From assembly GCF_000230835.1 (NCBI RefSeq), contig NZ_CM001240.1, positions 1,496,501-1,560,500 of the forward strand: 64,000 nucleotides of DNA, written 5' to 3'. The DNA is from Clostridium sp. DL-VIII (lineage in GTDB: Bacteria > Bacillota > Clostridia > Clostridiales > Clostridiaceae). The notes below the pieces were generated by a model. That model did not search any database, was not told where the DNA came from, and saw only the letters and a program-made list of their open reading frames with translations. Made by a program: the position numbers and the translations under genes. Of this stretch, positions 40,697 to 48,649 are shown piece after piece (the stretch's first letter is position 1; the number at the start of each line of letters is the position of its first letter).

Positions 40697-41539
40697 ATGT
40701 TGGAAAATATTACAGAATTTTTACTGAATGATGGACTTAAAGTACCTAGCATAGGTTTTGGAACATATGGCCTAAATGGTATAGAAGGAGCTAATAACAT
40801 TAAACAGGCAATTGATTTAGGATATAGATTAATTGACACAGCTTTTAATTATGAAAATGAAGGTGCAGTTGGAGAGGCAGTGAGAAAAAGCTCTGTTTCA
40901 AGAGAAAAACTTATAATAACTTCTAAATTACCTGGACGTCATCACTCATATAAAGAGGCTATTACTACAATTCAAGAATCACTATTTAGAGGTGGAGTAG
41001 AGTATTACGATTTATATCTTATTCATTGGCCTAATCCAAAAATTAATTTATATGTTGAAGCTTGGCAGGCAATGATTGAATTAAAAAAACAAGGCTTAAT
41101 TAGATCAATAGGCGTTTGCAATTTCATGCCAGAACATTTAGAGACTCTAATAAAAGAAACTGGAGTGACTCCTAGTATTAATCAAATCGAGCTTCATCCT
41201 TATTTCAATCAAGAAGAACAACGTGATTTTGATAAAGAACATGGTATAGTTACAGAGTCTTGGAGCCCTCTTGGAAGAGGTAATAGCATGTTAAGTAATG
41301 AGAAACTTGCTAAAATAGCTGAAACATATGGAAAATCTATTTCACAAATAATTTTACGTTGGCATATGCAACTTGGAGTTATTCCAATTCCAAAAGCATC
41401 ATCAAAAGAACATCAATTAGATAATTTAAACATTTTTGATTTTAAATTATCAGAAAAAGAAATGAAAATAATTTCTGGACTTTCTCGTAAGAATGGACGT
41501 ACAAATAATCAAGATCCTAGAATTTATGAAGAATTTTAA
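40697..41539 (+). CDS. Aldo/keto reductase carried by the prophage (280 aa)
   Basis: It is a NADPH-dependent carbonyl reductase of the AKR5-like group. The catalytic tetrad is visible: Asp in IDTAFNYENE, Tyr in the same segment, Lys in IITSKLPG and His in LIHWPNP. The cofactor pocket motif IPIPKASSKEHQLDNLNIF is near the end. Length is standard. The protein has no phage function; it is metabolic cargo in the accessory arm. ATG follows AAAGGGGAC with a plausible promoter (TATAAT at about 40594). Confidence 0.9.
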   Translation: MLENITEFLLNDGLKVPSIGFGTYGLNGIEGANNIKQAIDLGYRLIDTAFNYENEGAVGEAVRKSSVSREKLIITSKLPGRHHSYKEAITTIQESLFRGGVEYYDLYLIHWPNPKINLYVEAWQAMIELKKQGLIRSIGVCNFMPEHLETLIKETGVTPSINQIELHPYFNQEEQRDFDKEHGIVTESWSPLGRGNSMLSNEKLAKIAETYGKSISQIILRWHMQLGVIPIPKASSKEHQLDNLNIFDFKLSEKEMKIISGLSRKNGRTNNQDPRIYEEF

Positions 41540-41545
41540 TGTATA

Positions 41546-41590
41546 AGCAGTAACTAAGAGAAATCCAGCTACTGCTTTATTTTTTGATAT
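41546..41590 (+). terminator. Terminator repeat, copy 2 (after the reductase)
   Basis: AGCAGTAACTAAGAG ... CAGCTACTGCTTTATTTTTT ends the reductase transcript and matches copy 1 at 39595. Confidence 0.8.
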
Positions 41591-41676
41591 TTGTGTGATA
41601 CAATCTAAAATAAATTGAATTATAAATAAAAATATGTTAAATTAGAAAAAAAGCTTGGTCCATAATAGCTTTAATA

Positions 41677-41721
41677 AAGGTAGATTTAATTGGTGTATAT
41701 TATCTACCTTTATTTTTTTAT
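41677..41721 (+). terminator. Orphan terminator hairpin
   Basis: AAAGGTAGAT (41677-41686) and ATCTACCTTT (41702-41711) with T run. No gene precedes it within about 130 nt, so the gene it served has probably been lost. Confidence 0.7.
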
Positions 41722-41730
41722 ACTAAAATA

Positions 41731-41766
41731 AGCAGTAGCTAAGAGTAATTTAATTACCGCTTATTA
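41731..41766 (+). repeat. Terminator repeat, copy 3 (degraded)
   Basis: AGCAGTAGCTAAGAGTAA ... TTACCGCTTATTAG keeps the pattern of copies 1 and 2 but lacks the T run. It again has no gene before it. Confidence 0.65.
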
Positions 41767-41976
41767 GGCAAAAAGAGAAAATAATCATAATTTTGTTGAG
41801 ATATGGGCACAAATAATTTTTATTTTATTTATATTGTAGTATATTAAAATGAGATAAGAAATGTTCCTTGTTAAAATCTTGATTTAGTAGACGTATTATG
41901 TTAAGGTAAATATATTACCTATATCTTTGTACCTTTTATTTTAGGCGGCACACAATAGAAATGTTGTTTGCTGCCA

Positions 41977-42090
41977 TTATTTTTTAATTTTATATAGAAA
42001 TGCTAAAAATAAGACCCAATTAATACTAACAGACGTTAGAAAAAATATGGAGTAAATAACTGTCTTGCTTGAACCACCATCAGAACTCAT
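41977..42090 (-). CDS. Leftward small membrane peptide (37 aa)
   Basis: ATG at 42090 (minus strand) follows ATGGAGGTAATTATT, a strong ribosome site. The peptide has a polar start (MSSDGGSSKT), one TM helix (VIYSIFFLTSVSINWVLFLA) and a basic end (YKIKK). A stable hairpin (41944-41976, GGCGGCACACAA with TTGTTTGCTGCC) lies directly past its stop. Another (GTAGTTAGGA/TCCTAACTAC, 42135-42162) lies in its 5' region. The layout resembles type I toxins but is not diagnostic. Confidence 0.5.
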   Translation of the reverse strand: MSSDGGSSKTVIYSIFFLTSVSINWVLFLAFLYKIKK

Positions 42091-42745
42091 AATAATTACC
42101 TCCATAATTTTCTGTTAAATTAATTTATAAAATAGTAGTTAGGACCATATTAAGAATCCTAACTACTGAAGATGATACTAGCTCTTTTATGATAAAATGG
42201 TTGCTAATAATATATATTATATTAAAACACAAGAAAAATGTTACTAAAACAAAGGGACTATATAAAAATATAATCCATTTGAATTTATTGTATTAATACT
42301 AGATAAGAGGAAACTCAAGTGATCCTACTATATATTATATTAAAGGACTTCCTAATAAATAACAAAAGGCAGTAAATTTTTTTGATGCTAACTAAATTTA
42401 CTGCTTATAAAAAAATTATAATAAGGAGGGAACTTTAATGAATTACTTGTATAAAACAATATTGAAATATTAATATATATCATATTCTATTATATTAAAT
42501 AAATATAATAATGTTACTTATTCAGAATAAAAAAGAAGGAATCACATTTTAATGATTCCTCAAGATAATAAAAATTAATATTTTAATCAGGCAAGAAAAT
42601 ATGAGACTTAGTATAATATATTAAATGTATTCTTAATAAGTGATTATAAATTATAGAATTGGCAAATTTGCAAAAAATACGTTATAGATGATTTAACAGT
42701 ATAATAATATAATATTGTATGATACTAAATTAGGGGGGATGGCAT
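42091..42745. other. Gene-poor stretch with several hairpins
   Basis: It holds hairpins at 42135-42162, at about 42368-42405 (GCAGTAAATTT with AAATTTACTGC) and at 42537-42560 (AGGAATCA/TGATTCCT). One strong ribosome site (AAGGAGGGAAC, 42423) leads to only 11 codons (42439-42474), which looks like a remnant. No other gene was found. Confidence 0.6.
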
Positions 42746-42895
42746 ATGGGAAAAGTAACTATAGATACAATATTGGAAACAATAAAAGGGCTACCAGAGG
42801 AGCAACAGGAGATTATATTATATTTAACAGATATATTCCAAGGGGAAGAAGAGACTATTAATGAGTATGTAAAAAATGAATTACTTAAGAAATAG
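42746..42895 (+). CDS. Small acidic protein (49 aa)
   Basis: ATG 42746 follows TAGGGGGGATGGC. The product (KVTIDTILETIKGLPEEQQE, LYLTDIFQGEEETINEYVKN) is helical and resembles short phage or chromosomal antitoxin-like peptides in clostridia. No partner toxin is adjacent. Function unknown. Confidence 0.58.
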   Translation: MGKVTIDTILETIKGLPEEQQEIILYLTDIFQGEEETINEYVKNELLKK

Positions 42896-43313
42896 ATCTA
42901 TAATAGTTATGGATTAAAGGGGTAAGATATGATATTGTAAATGAGAAATATTATTAATGAGAGGTTTCGATATAAATAATATAGCTAGTATGTAAGTTCT
43001 GGGATTACATACTAGCTATATTTGTTTAGGGGATAAAAAGCTTAACATCTTAATTATTGACACTAATATTAAACATTATACAAATAAAAAAGAGGCAGTA
43101 ACCGAAGTTGCCACCAGTCCATTTTGCAAATCTATTATATCTTAGTTTAGTAATTAAAATCAAGAGGTAAAATATAGAGATAGCTAAAAATTAGCAGAAA
43201 GAAGAGCTATCTCTATTGATAAATTATTACCCTTTACGATTAGGAATATTGACATATTAATGAAATATTATACAATTATATTATATAACTTGTAAAAAGA
43301 AGGGAAGATATTA
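42896..43313. other. Non-coding stretch with strong hairpins
   Basis: A perfect 16-bp hairpin, TATAGCTAGTATGTAA (42980-42995) with its complement at 43005-43020, is followed by TTTGTTT and ends the preceding transcript. A 12-bp hairpin, ATAGAGATAGCT (43174-43185) with AGCTATCTCTAT (43205-43216), precedes the Ltp-like gene. No gene was found. Confidence 0.7.
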
Positions 43314-44051
43314 ATGCCTAAAATGATTCAATGCAAAACGTGTGGGAAAGAAATAGTTAAAAATGCCAAAACATGTCCAAGCTGTGGGGCAAAAAATAAA
43401 AAGCCTATTTATAAAAGATGGTGGTTTATAGTTACTGTCTTAATAGTAATAATAGGAGCTGCATCTTCTGGTGGAAATAAAAACAAACAAGATGTAGCAA
43501 CAAGTGATACAACTAATTCAAGCATAAGTAATACTAAAGATACATCTGAAACGCATAACAACCAAGATGCTACAAATGATACAAAAGATAATGCACCTAA
43601 GGAATATCAATCAGCATTAAAAAAAGCAGATAGTTACGCCAACATAATGAATTTATCTAAAAAAGGCTTATATCAGCAATTAACATCAGATGCTGGGGAA
43701 AAATTTACTGAAGAAGCTGCACAATATGCTGTAGATAACGTAAAAGCAGATTGGAAAAACAATGCATTAAAAAAAGCAGATAGTTACGCCAACACAATGA
43801 ATTTATCTAAAAAAGGCTTATATCAGCAATTAACATCAGACGCTGGAGAAAAATTTACTGAAGAAGAAGCACAATACGCCATAGATAACGTAAAAGCAGA
43901 TTGGAAAAAGAATGCATTAGCAAAAGCCAAAACATATCAAAATGAAATGAATATGTCTAAGAGTGCTGTACATGATCAATTAGTGTCAGATGCAGGAGAG
44001 AAATTTACTGAAGAAGAAGCACAATATGCTATAAATAATTTAGAAAATTAA
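43314..44051 (+). CDS. Zinc-ribbon/TM protein with three Ltp repeats, likely superinfection exclusion (245 aa)
   Basis: Residues 1-30 form a zinc ribbon (CKTCGKEIVKNAKTCPSCG). WWFIVTVLIVIIGAA is one TM helix, then a Ser/Asn/Thr linker. From about residue 100 come three 50-residue Ltp repeats (ALKKADSYANIMNLSKKGLY, QQLTSDAGEKFTEEAAQYAV). The family is named after Ltp of phage TP-J34, whose repeats block DNA injection of other phages. Here the lipobox is replaced by a ribbon-TM anchor. Repeats 1 and 2 are nearly identical DNA (period 150 nt: 43614, 43764, 43914). Likely expressed in the lysogen. Confidence 0.85.
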   Translation: MPKMIQCKTCGKEIVKNAKTCPSCGAKNKKPIYKRWWFIVTVLIVIIGAASSGGNKNKQDVATSDTTNSSISNTKDTSETHNNQDATNDTKDNAPKEYQSALKKADSYANIMNLSKKGLYQQLTSDAGEKFTEEAAQYAVDNVKADWKNNALKKADSYANTMNLSKKGLYQQLTSDAGEKFTEEEAQYAIDNVKADWKKNALAKAKTYQNEMNMSKSAVHDQLVSDAGEKFTEEEAQYAINNLEN

Positions 44052-44186
44052 AAATAACAAAGTAAAAAACATACTATAACCGTACTTAAATTTATTTAAA
44101 ACATAAAAATATAGATTTAAGATTGAAGTACCTTTAAATTAATATATTAAATAAAATATAATATATTAAGGAAGAAATAAAATAAG

Positions 44187-44229
44187 AGCAAGAATTAATT
44201 GATGATATTTTTTCTTGCTTTTATATTTT
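44187..44229 (+). terminator. Terminator-like hairpin after the Ltp gene
   Basis: AGCAAGAA (44187-44194) and TTCTTGCT (44212-44219) with a T-rich tail. Confidence 0.65.
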
Positions 44230-44281
44230 TAAGAGAGAATTAGATATAATACAAAAAATTAATAGAACTATAGAAATCACT

Positions 44282-44312
44282 AGGCCATGACTATTATTGT
44301 CATGGCCTTTAT
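44282..44312 (+). terminator. Last phage terminator before mtaB
   Basis: AGGCCATGAC (44282-44291) and GTCATGGCCT (44299-44308) form a perfect 10-bp stem with T residues. It insulates the rebuilt mtaB from phage transcription. Between here and 44380 only a weak promoter is seen (TTGTCT 44324, 17 nt, TAAACT 44347). Confidence 0.85.
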
Positions 44313-44397
44313 TACAAATTTCCTTGTCTTTCAAAAGAAAATATATTAAACTCTATCAATAGACATGAGGATTGAAGTTTGGAGGAAAGCTATTGCT

Positions 44398-45777
44398 ATG
44401 GAAAAAAATAAAATAAAAATAGTTGATGTTAATCGTTATAAAATAAGGAACAATAGAGAAAATAATAATAAAAAAATCGTAGCCTTTTTTACTTTAGGAT
44501 GCAGAGTAAACCATTATGAAACAGAGGCTATGGCAGAAAAATTTATAAGAGAAGGTTATGAAATCACCCAATTTGAGAATTTTGCGGATGTTTATGTAAT
44601 AAATACATGTTCAGTGACTAATATGAGCGATAAAAAATCCAGACAGATAATAAGTAGGGCGAGAAGAAGAAATAAAGAAGCTATAATTGCTGCAGTTGGT
44701 TGCTATTCTCAAGTAGCACCAGATGAGGTTTCTAAAATAGAGGGCGTAGATGTTGTACTTGGAACTAGAAACAAGGGAGATATTGTTTATTACGTAAACA
44801 AGGCTAAAGATGAGCATAAGCCTCAATTAATGGTTGGAGAAGTTCTTAAAAATAAGCAATTTGAGGAATTAAATATAGAAGAGTATCAAGATAAAACCAG
44901 AGCTTTCTTAAAGATACAGGATGGATGTAATAGATTCTGTGCATATTGCTTAATACCATATACAAGAGGAACAACCTGTTCAAAAGATCCTGATAAAGTG
45001 CTAACGGAAATAAAGAAGTTAAATGAACATGGATTTAAGGAAATAATATTATCTGGAATTCATACTGCGTCTTATGGTGTTGATTTAGATGGAAATGTAA
45101 GCTTGATAACTTTATTGGAAGAAATTGAAAAATTGGATGGTATAGAAAGAGTGAGAATAGGCTCAATTGAACCTAGTTTCTTTACTGATGAAGTCATAGA
45201 GAAAATAAAGAACATGAAAAAATTATGTCCGCAATTTCATTTATCTCTTCAAAGTGGATGTGATGCTACTTTAAAGAGGATGAATAGAAGATATACGGCT
45301 AAAGAGTATGAGGATGCAGTGAATAGAATTAGAGAAAATTTGAAAGATGCATCAATAACAACTGATGTAATCGTAGGATTTCCAGGTGAAACTGACGAAG
45401 AATTTAATGAAACCTATGAATACTTAAAACGAATAAAATTAACTAAAACGCATATATTTAAATTTAGTCCGAGAAAAGGAACTAAGGCAGCAGACATGTC
45501 AAACCAGGTTGATGGAAATGTTAAGGAACAGAGAAGCAAAGCTCTAATTGAGCTTAACGAAAAAAATGAAGGCGATTTTAGTAAATCCTTAGTTGGAAGA
45601 GAGCTTGATGTCTTAATTGAACAAGAAGTTTCAAATAAGCCTGGGGTATTTGAGGGATATACAAGAAACTATGTCAAAGTTGAGATTTTTATTGGAAATG
45701 AAAACATGATAGGTAAATTGGTTCCTTGCAAAATAGTAGAAGCATGTGGAAATTATGTGGTTGGAAAAAAAATATAA
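44398..45777 (+). CDS. mtaB: MtaB, tRNA t6A37 methylthiotransferase, rebuilt with a phage-encoded N-terminus (459 aa)
   Basis: MtaB adds a methylthio group to t6A37 of tRNA by radical-SAM chemistry. UPF0004 cluster Cys are in TLGCRVN, INTCSVTN and AVGCYSQ. The radical-SAM motif is CNRFCAYC (GCNRFCAYCLIPYTRG). A C-terminal TRAM domain follows. ATG 44398 follows GGAGGA at 44381 (11 nt); an upstream ATG 44365 has no site. Residues 1 to about 34 (MEKNKIKIVDVNRYKIRNNR and on to KKIVAFFTLG) are phage DNA up to the junction at 44500. They replace the host N-terminus left at 94-220. Confidence 0.92.
   Translation: MEKNKIKIVDVNRYKIRNNRENNNKKIVAFFTLGCRVNHYETEAMAEKFIREGYEITQFENFADVYVINTCSVTNMSDKKSRQIISRARRRNKEAIIAAVGCYSQVAPDEVSKIEGVDVVLGTRNKGDIVYYVNKAKDEHKPQLMVGEVLKNKQFEELNIEEYQDKTRAFLKIQDGCNRFCAYCLIPYTRGTTCSKDPDKVLTEIKKLNEHGFKEIILSGIHTASYGVDLDGNVSLITLLEEIEKLDGIERVRIGSIEPSFFTDEVIEKIKNMKKLCPQFHLSLQSGCDATLKRMNRRYTAKEYEDAVNRIRENLKDASITTDVIVGFPGETDEEFNETYEYLKRIKLTKTHIFKFSPRKGTKAADMSNQVDGNVKEQRSKALIELNEKNEGDFSKSLVGRELDVLIEQEVSNKPGVFEGYTRNYVKVEIFIGNENMIGKLVPCKIVEACGNYVVGKKI
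44491..44505. other. attR (right prophage junction in mtaB)
   Basis: actttaggatgcaga pairs with actctaggctgtcgg at 211-225 (see attL). The shared TG is at 44500-44501. Left of the exchange the phage DNA codes VAFFTLG, almost the same as the host VAFATLG, so the attP half-site is itself a functional coding end. Confidence 0.75.
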
Positions 45778-45789
45778 ATTTGGTATAAT
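45761..45789 (+). promoter_or_regulatory. Promoter for hinT
   Basis: TTGGAA (45761-45766), 17-nt spacer, TATAAT (45784-45789). It overlaps the last codons of mtaB and gives hinT its own transcription, which matters since phage insertion cut the former operon. Confidence 0.6.
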
Positions 45790-45866
45790 GATTGTTAAGA
45801 AAAATAAATACAAGAAAACTAAGTTAGAAATTTGTCACTTGTAACTACTTAGAGGGAGGTGAAACC

Positions 45867-46211
45867 ATGGAAGATTGTATATTTTGCAAAATTGCGATGG
45901 GAGAAATTCCAAGTAAAAAGTTATATGAAGATGATAAGGTATATGCTTTTTACGATATAAATCCAGAAGCTCCTGTTCATTTTTTAGTGATACCTAAAGA
46001 ACACATTGAAAGTGTAAATGCTTTGAATGATAATAATATTAATATTGTTTCACACATATTTAATGTTATTAACAAGTTAGTTGTGGAACTTAATATATCA
46101 GATACAGGGTATAGGATTGTCAATAATTGCGGTGAAGATGGAGGTCAGACAGTGAAACATATTCATTTTCATGTACTTGGAGGGAGAAGCTTGAAGTGGC
46201 CTCCAGGCTAA
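45867..46211 (+). CDS. hinT: HIT family protein HinT (114 aa)
   Basis: It hydrolyses nucleoside phosphoramidates. CIFCKIAMGEIPSKKLYEDD and the histidine triad HIHFHVLGG are present; N-terminal Cys pair is typical for this branch. ATG follows GGGAGGTGAAACC. The gene follows mtaB in many clostridia. Confidence 0.93.
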   Translation: MEDCIFCKIAMGEIPSKKLYEDDKVYAFYDINPEAPVHFLVIPKEHIESVNALNDNNINIVSHIFNVINKLVVELNISDTGYRIVNNCGEDGGQTVKHIHFHVLGGRSLKWPPG

Positions 46212-46263
46212 GAATTAAGGGGATAAGTAATCCGCAAATCAATGGAGATTTTTTCTTAATTTC

Positions 46264-46293
46264 TTGACATTGTTTATTTAAATATTGTATAAT
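46264..46293 (+). promoter_or_regulatory. Promoter for rpsU-yqeY
   Basis: TTGACA (46264-46269), 18-nt spacer, TATAAT (46288-46293). A clear sigma-A promoter about 60 nt before the rpsU start. Confidence 0.8.
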
Positions 46294-46355
46294 ATAGCAT
46301 GTGTTATTAAGCCCATAGCTGAGTTAATTTAAGCTAGCGGAGGGAGGGATAGTAA

Positions 46356-46532
46356 ATGTCAGAAATTAAAGTTGGAGAAAACGAAACACTTGAAAGTGCG
46401 TTAAGAAGATTTAAGAGAAAATGTGCTAGAGCTGGGGTTCTTTCAGAAGTTAGGAAGAGAGAACATTACGAAAAGCCAAGCGTTAAGAAAAAGAAAAAAT
46501 CAGAAGCTGCTAGAAAGAGAAAGTTTAAATAG
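46356..46532 (+). CDS. rpsU: 30S ribosomal protein S21 (58 aa)
   Basis: [20 protein letters not shown] and the basic tail ([15 protein letters not shown]) are diagnostic for S21. ATG follows GGAGGGAGGG. It is joined with yqeY, as in most Firmicutes. Confidence 0.96.
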   Translation: MSEIKVGENETLESALRRFKRKCARAGVLSEVRKREHYEKPSVKKKKKSEAARKRKFK

Positions 46533-46562
46533 TGAGATTTTCTTTTGAAAGAAGGTACAATT

Positions 46563-47015
46563 ATGCTAACAATTAAAGAAAAATTACAAGATGATTGGAA
46601 AGCTGCTTTAAAGACAAAAGATAAATTCACAGCTAACGTAATTAGTACTGCTAAGTCTGCTATATTATTGGTTGAAAAAACTGATAATAGAAAGCTTGAA
46701 GATGATGAAGTTATTAGTATATTAGCTAAAGAAATCAAGCAAAGAAGAGAATCCATGCTTGAATTTGAAAAAGGAAATAGGCAAGATTTGGTAGATCAGT
46801 GTAAAGCTGAAATAGAGATTTTGTTAAAATACCTTCCTCAGCAATTAGGTGAAGAAGAGATAAAACAAATAGTAAAAGAATCGGCTGAAGAGTTGGGTGC
46901 AAATAGCATTAAAGATATGGGAAAAGTTATGTCAGCTGTTAAGCCTAAAGTAGTAGGAAGAGCTGATGGTAAACTTGTAAGTCAAATTGTTAAAGAATAT
47001 TTAAATAATAAATAA
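46563..47015 (+). CDS. yqeY: YqeY/GatB-domain protein (150 aa)
   Basis: LTIKEKLQDDWKAALKTKDK, LAKEIKQRRESMLEFEKGNR and the C-terminal GKVMSAVKPKVVGRADGKLV are typical of the GatB/YqeY helical domain, which binds tRNA-like substrates. ATG 46563 follows AAAGAAGGTAC. Exact function is unknown; the gene is always next to rpsU. Confidence 0.93.
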   Translation: MLTIKEKLQDDWKAALKTKDKFTANVISTAKSAILLVEKTDNRKLEDDEVISILAKEIKQRRESMLEFEKGNRQDLVDQCKAEIEILLKYLPQQLGEEEIKQIVKESAEELGANSIKDMGKVMSAVKPKVVGRADGKLVSQIVKEYLNNK

Positions 47016-47016
47016 T

Positions 47017-47050
47017 AAAAGAACTCAAGAAAACCTTGAGTTCTTTTATT
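47017..47050 (+). terminator. Terminator of rpsU-yqeY
   Basis: AAAAGAACTCAAG and CTTGAGTTCTTTT form a 13-bp stem around AAAAC with T residues after. Confidence 0.92.
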
Positions 47051-47173
47051 ATTTATTGCTGAAAAGATTCTAAAATTAATCATATATAAAAAATACTTAA
47101 AGATAATAATTTGTGTATTAATTTCCAAGCGCCATCATAAATTACAATGAAGAAGTTTATGAGGGAGGCAATT

Positions 47174-47464
47174 ATGGAAGAAAAATTTCAAAAGGGAAGA
47201 GAGAAGATACTAAATAAATTAGATTTTCCAAGTGATATTTCATTAGATTTACCAAAGATAATAGTTGTAGGGGATAGAGAGATAACAATTGAGAATCATA
47301 AGGGCATTATATTTTTTGAAACTAATATGGTTAAAATAAATTCAAGAATTGGAGCTATAGTAATAAGTGGTAGAGATTTTGAAATACTTTTTATAGCAGA
47401 GACAAGCATTACAATAAGTGGTGTGTTTAAGGGTATTTCATATGAGGCAAAAAATGATTTATAA
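47174..47464 (+). CDS. yqfC: Sporulation protein YqfC (96 aa)
   Basis: The YabP/YqfC pattern is seen (LPKIIVVGDREITIENHKGI, KINSRIGAIVISGRDFEI, ISGVFKGISYE). ATG 47174 follows GAGGGAGGC. In sporulating Firmicutes it belongs to the mother-cell sigma-E regulon and is coupled to yqfD. Confidence 0.92.
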   Translation: MEEKFQKGREKILNKLDFPSDISLDLPKIIVVGDREITIENHKGIIFFETNMVKINSRIGAIVISGRDFEILFIAETSITISGVFKGISYEAKNDL

Positions 47465-48584
47465 AAGTCTGAAATCGGGAATGATAACCATAGAAGTTAA
47501 TGCGTTAATGCCAGAAAAAATGTTAAATTTGCTTTGGAATAATGAAATCTACACTTGTAATATAATTAAGGTTAACTTGACAACAATCAGATTTACCATA
47601 TACTTTAAAGATTACAAAGAAGCAGAAATGCTTATAAAGAAACATAAAGGAAAGGTAAAAACAGTTAGAGCGAGTGGTATAATAGTCTTACTTATGAAAA
47701 TGAAAAAGAGAATCTCTTTAGTTATTGGGGCAATGCTGTTTTTTGTTGTAATATATTTACTATCTAATTATATATGGGCTATAGATATACAGACAGAGAG
47801 AAATCTAAGTCCTTTTGAAATTAGGCAGCAGCTTTCATCAATTGGAATCAGACCGGGACTTAGTAAATCAAGCGTAAATGTGTATCAACTTGAGAAAAAG
47901 ATGGAAGATTTAAATGACCAGATAATGTGGATCAGGGTAAGAATAGAAGGATCAACTTTAAAATTAGTTATAAAGGAAAAAGTCAATCCGCCCTCTACAG
48001 AAAAAACATTATATAATCAAGTTGTTGCCAGTATGGATGGTGAAGTAAAAAGAGTCTATACTAATTCTGGAAATCCATCGGTATCACCAGGAGACATAGT
48101 AAAAGAGGGAGATGAGTTAATATCACCAATTCAAGGAAGAGAAGGCTTTGAAAAAGAAGTAAAACCAAGTGGAACTGTAATAGCTAACACCTTCTATGAA
48201 AAACTCATGGAAATTCAAGTTAGCGGGGAAAAGCTTGAAAGGTCTGGAAGAAAAAATAGTGATATATACTTAAGTTTCTTTGGGAAAAAAATTTACTTGA
48301 AAAAAGCTATAAATGCATTTGAGTATTATGATAAAATAGAAGAAAAGAATGGATTTTTTAACAAGATAACATATTATGAGAAAACAGGAACAAATATAAA
48401 TTTAGATAAAGATGCTGCGGTTGCAGATGCTGCTGATAAGTTACAAGCATCATTAATTAAAACACTTAGCAATGATGCTAAGATTACAGATAAAAAAATT
48501 ACTGTAGAGGATATAGAAAACGGAAAAATATTAGTTAAAGTTATATTTACTGTGGAGCAGAATATTGCAAAAAACATATCATAA
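47454..48584 (+). CDS. yqfD: Sporulation protein YqfD (376 aa)
   Basis: It overlaps the end of yqfC by 11 nt. A cytoplasmic N-domain (LKSGMITIEVNALMPEKMLN), one TM helix (ISLVIGAMLFFVVIYLLSNY) and a POTRA-like outer domain (WAIDIQTERNLSPFEIRQQL) match YqfD. ATG 47454 has GAGG at 6 nt; an alternative ATG is 47442. Acts in forespore engulfment or coat formation. Confidence 0.92.
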   Translation: MIYKSLKSGMITIEVNALMPEKMLNLLWNNEIYTCNIIKVNLTTIRFTIYFKDYKEAEMLIKKHKGKVKTVRASGIIVLLMKMKKRISLVIGAMLFFVVIYLLSNYIWAIDIQTERNLSPFEIRQQLSSIGIRPGLSKSSVNVYQLEKKMEDLNDQIMWIRVRIEGSTLKLVIKEKVNPPSTEKTLYNQVVASMDGEVKRVYTNSGNPSVSPGDIVKEGDELISPIQGREGFEKEVKPSGTVIANTFYEKLMEIQVSGEKLERSGRKNSDIYLSFFGKKIYLKKAINAFEYYDKIEEKNGFFNKITYYEKTGTNINLDKDAAVADAADKLQASLIKTLSNDAKITDKKITVEDIENGKILVKVIFTVEQNIAKNIS

Positions 48585-48649
48585 ATGACATCTTTGAATG
48601 TTATTCTTAATACCTAATAACTTTATTACAGGATGAAAAGGTGAAAAGC

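Larger units (their letters stand above)
221..44500. mobile_element. Complete integrated prophage, contractile-tailed, serine-integrase type, about 44.3 kb
   Basis: The two ends are fixed by the split host gene mtaB. Homology to MtaB stops around 220 on the left and resumes around 44500 on the right. Between them lie all modules of a temperate phage: integrase, immunity, early, packaging, head, contractile tail, lysis, and an accessory region next to attR. Almost every structural gene is intact, and the packaging-to-lysis genes run without interruption on the plus strand. The prophage therefore looks inducible rather than decayed. Only one accessory gene (37397-37756) and one vestige (40403-40520) are clearly broken. 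Confidence 0.93.

Noticed and set aside
42439..42474. 11-codon frame after a strong ribosome site
   Set aside because: Too short to support as a gene; likely a remnant of a lost gene start.
43614..44051. The 150-bp tandem repeats as a CRISPR or satellite
   Set aside because: They are in-frame coding repeats of the Ltp domain.
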